6,234 bases of DNA from DASVDK01 sp036562265 [NCBI: Thermodesulfobacteriota bacterium]. GTDB taxonomy: Bacteria; DASVDK01. Under the pieces are notes generated by a model. The model saw nothing but the letters and a program-made list of their open reading frames with translations. It was not told where the DNA came from and ran no database searches. The stretch is taken from contig DATCKS010000212.1 of the NCBI GenBank assembly GCA_036562265.1, forward strand, positions 1 through 6,234, given 5' to 3'. Shown piece by piece: positions 5,951-6,234 of the stretch. Numbering within the stretch: the first letter of the stretch is position 1; each line of letters opens with the position of its first letter. The position numbers and the translations under genes were made by a program.

Positions 5951-6022
5951 GGGTCAGGCCTTTCCATTTTCCAGGGGGTCAGGCCTTTCCGTTTTCCAGG
6001 GGGTCAGGCCTTTCCATTTTCC
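5951..6022. repeat. Tandem 25-bp repeat, three copies
   Basis: Units start at 5951, 5976 and 6001, exactly 25 bp apart. Each begins GGGTCAGGCCTTTCC and continues through ATTTTCCAGG. Copy 2 differs from copy 1 only at 5991 (G for A). Copy 3 is identical to copy 1 up to 6022 and then diverges. The T-rich part stands out from the GC-rich surroundings. The GGGGTCA at 5950-5956 is matched by inverted TGACCCC at 6052-6058, so the block is bounded by inverted ends. It lies between the rdgB 3' end and tRNA-Pro. No coding sense is apparent. Confidence 0.93.
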
Positions 6023-6061
6023 GGATCGACGGCGGCGGATACGTTGGGGCTTGACCCCTCT

Positions 6062-6080
6062 GGGTTCGGCAGTCCGACCC
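6062..6080 (-). terminator. Weak hairpin just after the rdgB stop
   Basis: GGGTTCGG (6062-6069) and CCGACCC (6074-6080) pair over seven positions with one bulged base around the loop CAGT. On the transcribed strand it starts 6 nt after the rdgB stop. No U-tract follows; the next bases lead into the TGACCCC/GGGGTCA repeat edge. It could be a U-less terminator for rdgB or chance structure. Confidence 0.32.
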
Positions 6081-6086
6081 CGCCGG

Positions 6087-6234
6087 TCAGGACCCGATGC
6101 CGAGAAGGCGGGACATCTCGGGGGCGAGCCGGCGGGCCGCCTCGGCGCGGTGCGAGGTGCGGGCCTTCTCCTCGGGGCTCATCTCGGCGTAGGTGCGCCG
6201 CTCGCCGCGCGGAACGAAGATCGGGTCGTAGCCG
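6087..6234 (-). CDS. rdgB: RdgB/HAM1 non-canonical purine NTP pyrophosphatase (C-terminal part)
   Basis: The last 48 residues enter from the right edge and end in TGA at 6089-6087. They begin [18 protein letters not shown] and continue [12 protein letters not shown]. These are the C-terminal landmarks of the RdgB/Ham1 family: the GYDPIFVP loop that positions the base, the (T/K)(Y/F)AE(M/L) segment, and the SHR motif that recognises the purine base. The family hydrolyses dITP, XTP and ITP to the monophosphate and pyrophosphate, keeping deaminated purines out of DNA and RNA in the cytosol. After SHR the chain runs another 21 residues to LLGIGS, a normal end, so the 3' end is intact. The missing N-terminal part of about 150 residues lies outside. 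The identification is firm despite the short length. Confidence 0.93.
   Translation of the reverse strand, partial: GYDPIFVPRGERRTYAEMSPEEKARTSHRAEAARRLAPEMSRLLGIGS

Noticed and set aside
4042-5967. Minus-strand frame of 641 codons spanning the tRNA and the LVIVD gene
   Set aside because: It runs through the tRNA and overlaps the LVIVD gene in another frame, with Arg/Pro/Ala-rich content; its GVAQPGSAPALGAGGRGFESRLPD-like start is a translated tRNA.
5951-6022. Tandem repeats as a CRISPR array
   Set aside because: The 25-bp units abut with no unique spacers between them, there are only three, and no cas gene is present.
5803-6054. Plus-strand 83-codon frame containing GEAGFEPATA
   Set aside because: This peptide is a well-known artefact of translating a tRNA gene on the opposite strand; the rest comes from the tandem repeats.

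Overview
The window is strongly GC-rich and densely coded. Every gene I can support lies on the minus strand, so transcription runs from right to left. GC bias at third codon positions, tight gene packing, a GH3-family enzyme, a secreted LVIVD-repeat propeller and short GGGGTCA-type repeats fit a Myxococcota/Deltaproteobacteria-like or Rokubacteria/Binatota-like environmental bacterium. That placement is an inference from style; no phylogenetic marker is complete here.

Layout in transcription order (right to left). (1) The C-terminal 48 residues of RdgB/HAM1, the dITP/XTP pyrophosphatase, enter from the right edge. (2) A short intergenic stretch holds a weak hairpin and three tandem 25-bp repeat units; the GGGGTCA at their outer edge is answered by an inverted TGACCCC. 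(3) tRNA-Pro(UGG) follows, with an encoded CCA end. (4) About 340 bp without a gene leads to (5) a secreted 449-residue LVIVD-repeat beta-propeller with a very clear Shine-Dalgarno. (6) A strong 18-position hairpin lies just past its stop. (7) Four genes are packed almost without gaps: a 98-residue polytopic membrane protein, an SDR oxidoreductase (FabG-like), an alpha/beta hydrolase and a GH3-family acyl-adenylating enzyme. (8) Another hairpin precedes a small 60-residue single-pass membrane protein. (9) The N-terminal 106 residues of a response regulator receiver domain run off the left edge.

The four-gene unit is the functional centre. A start/stop overlap and gaps of 3 and 2 nt imply one mRNA and coupled translation. 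Together the genes supply an NAD(P)H-type reductase/dehydrogenase, a serine hydrolase and an ATP-dependent carboxylate-activating enzyme that in plants joins acyl acids to amino acids. This suggests a small acyl-acid or amide metabolic pathway with an associated membrane protein. Its substrate cannot be read from sequence. I see no CRISPR array, transposase gene, phage gene or toxin-antitoxin pair. The least explained items are the GH3 cassette, the His-rich secreted propeller and the tandem repeat beside the tRNA.
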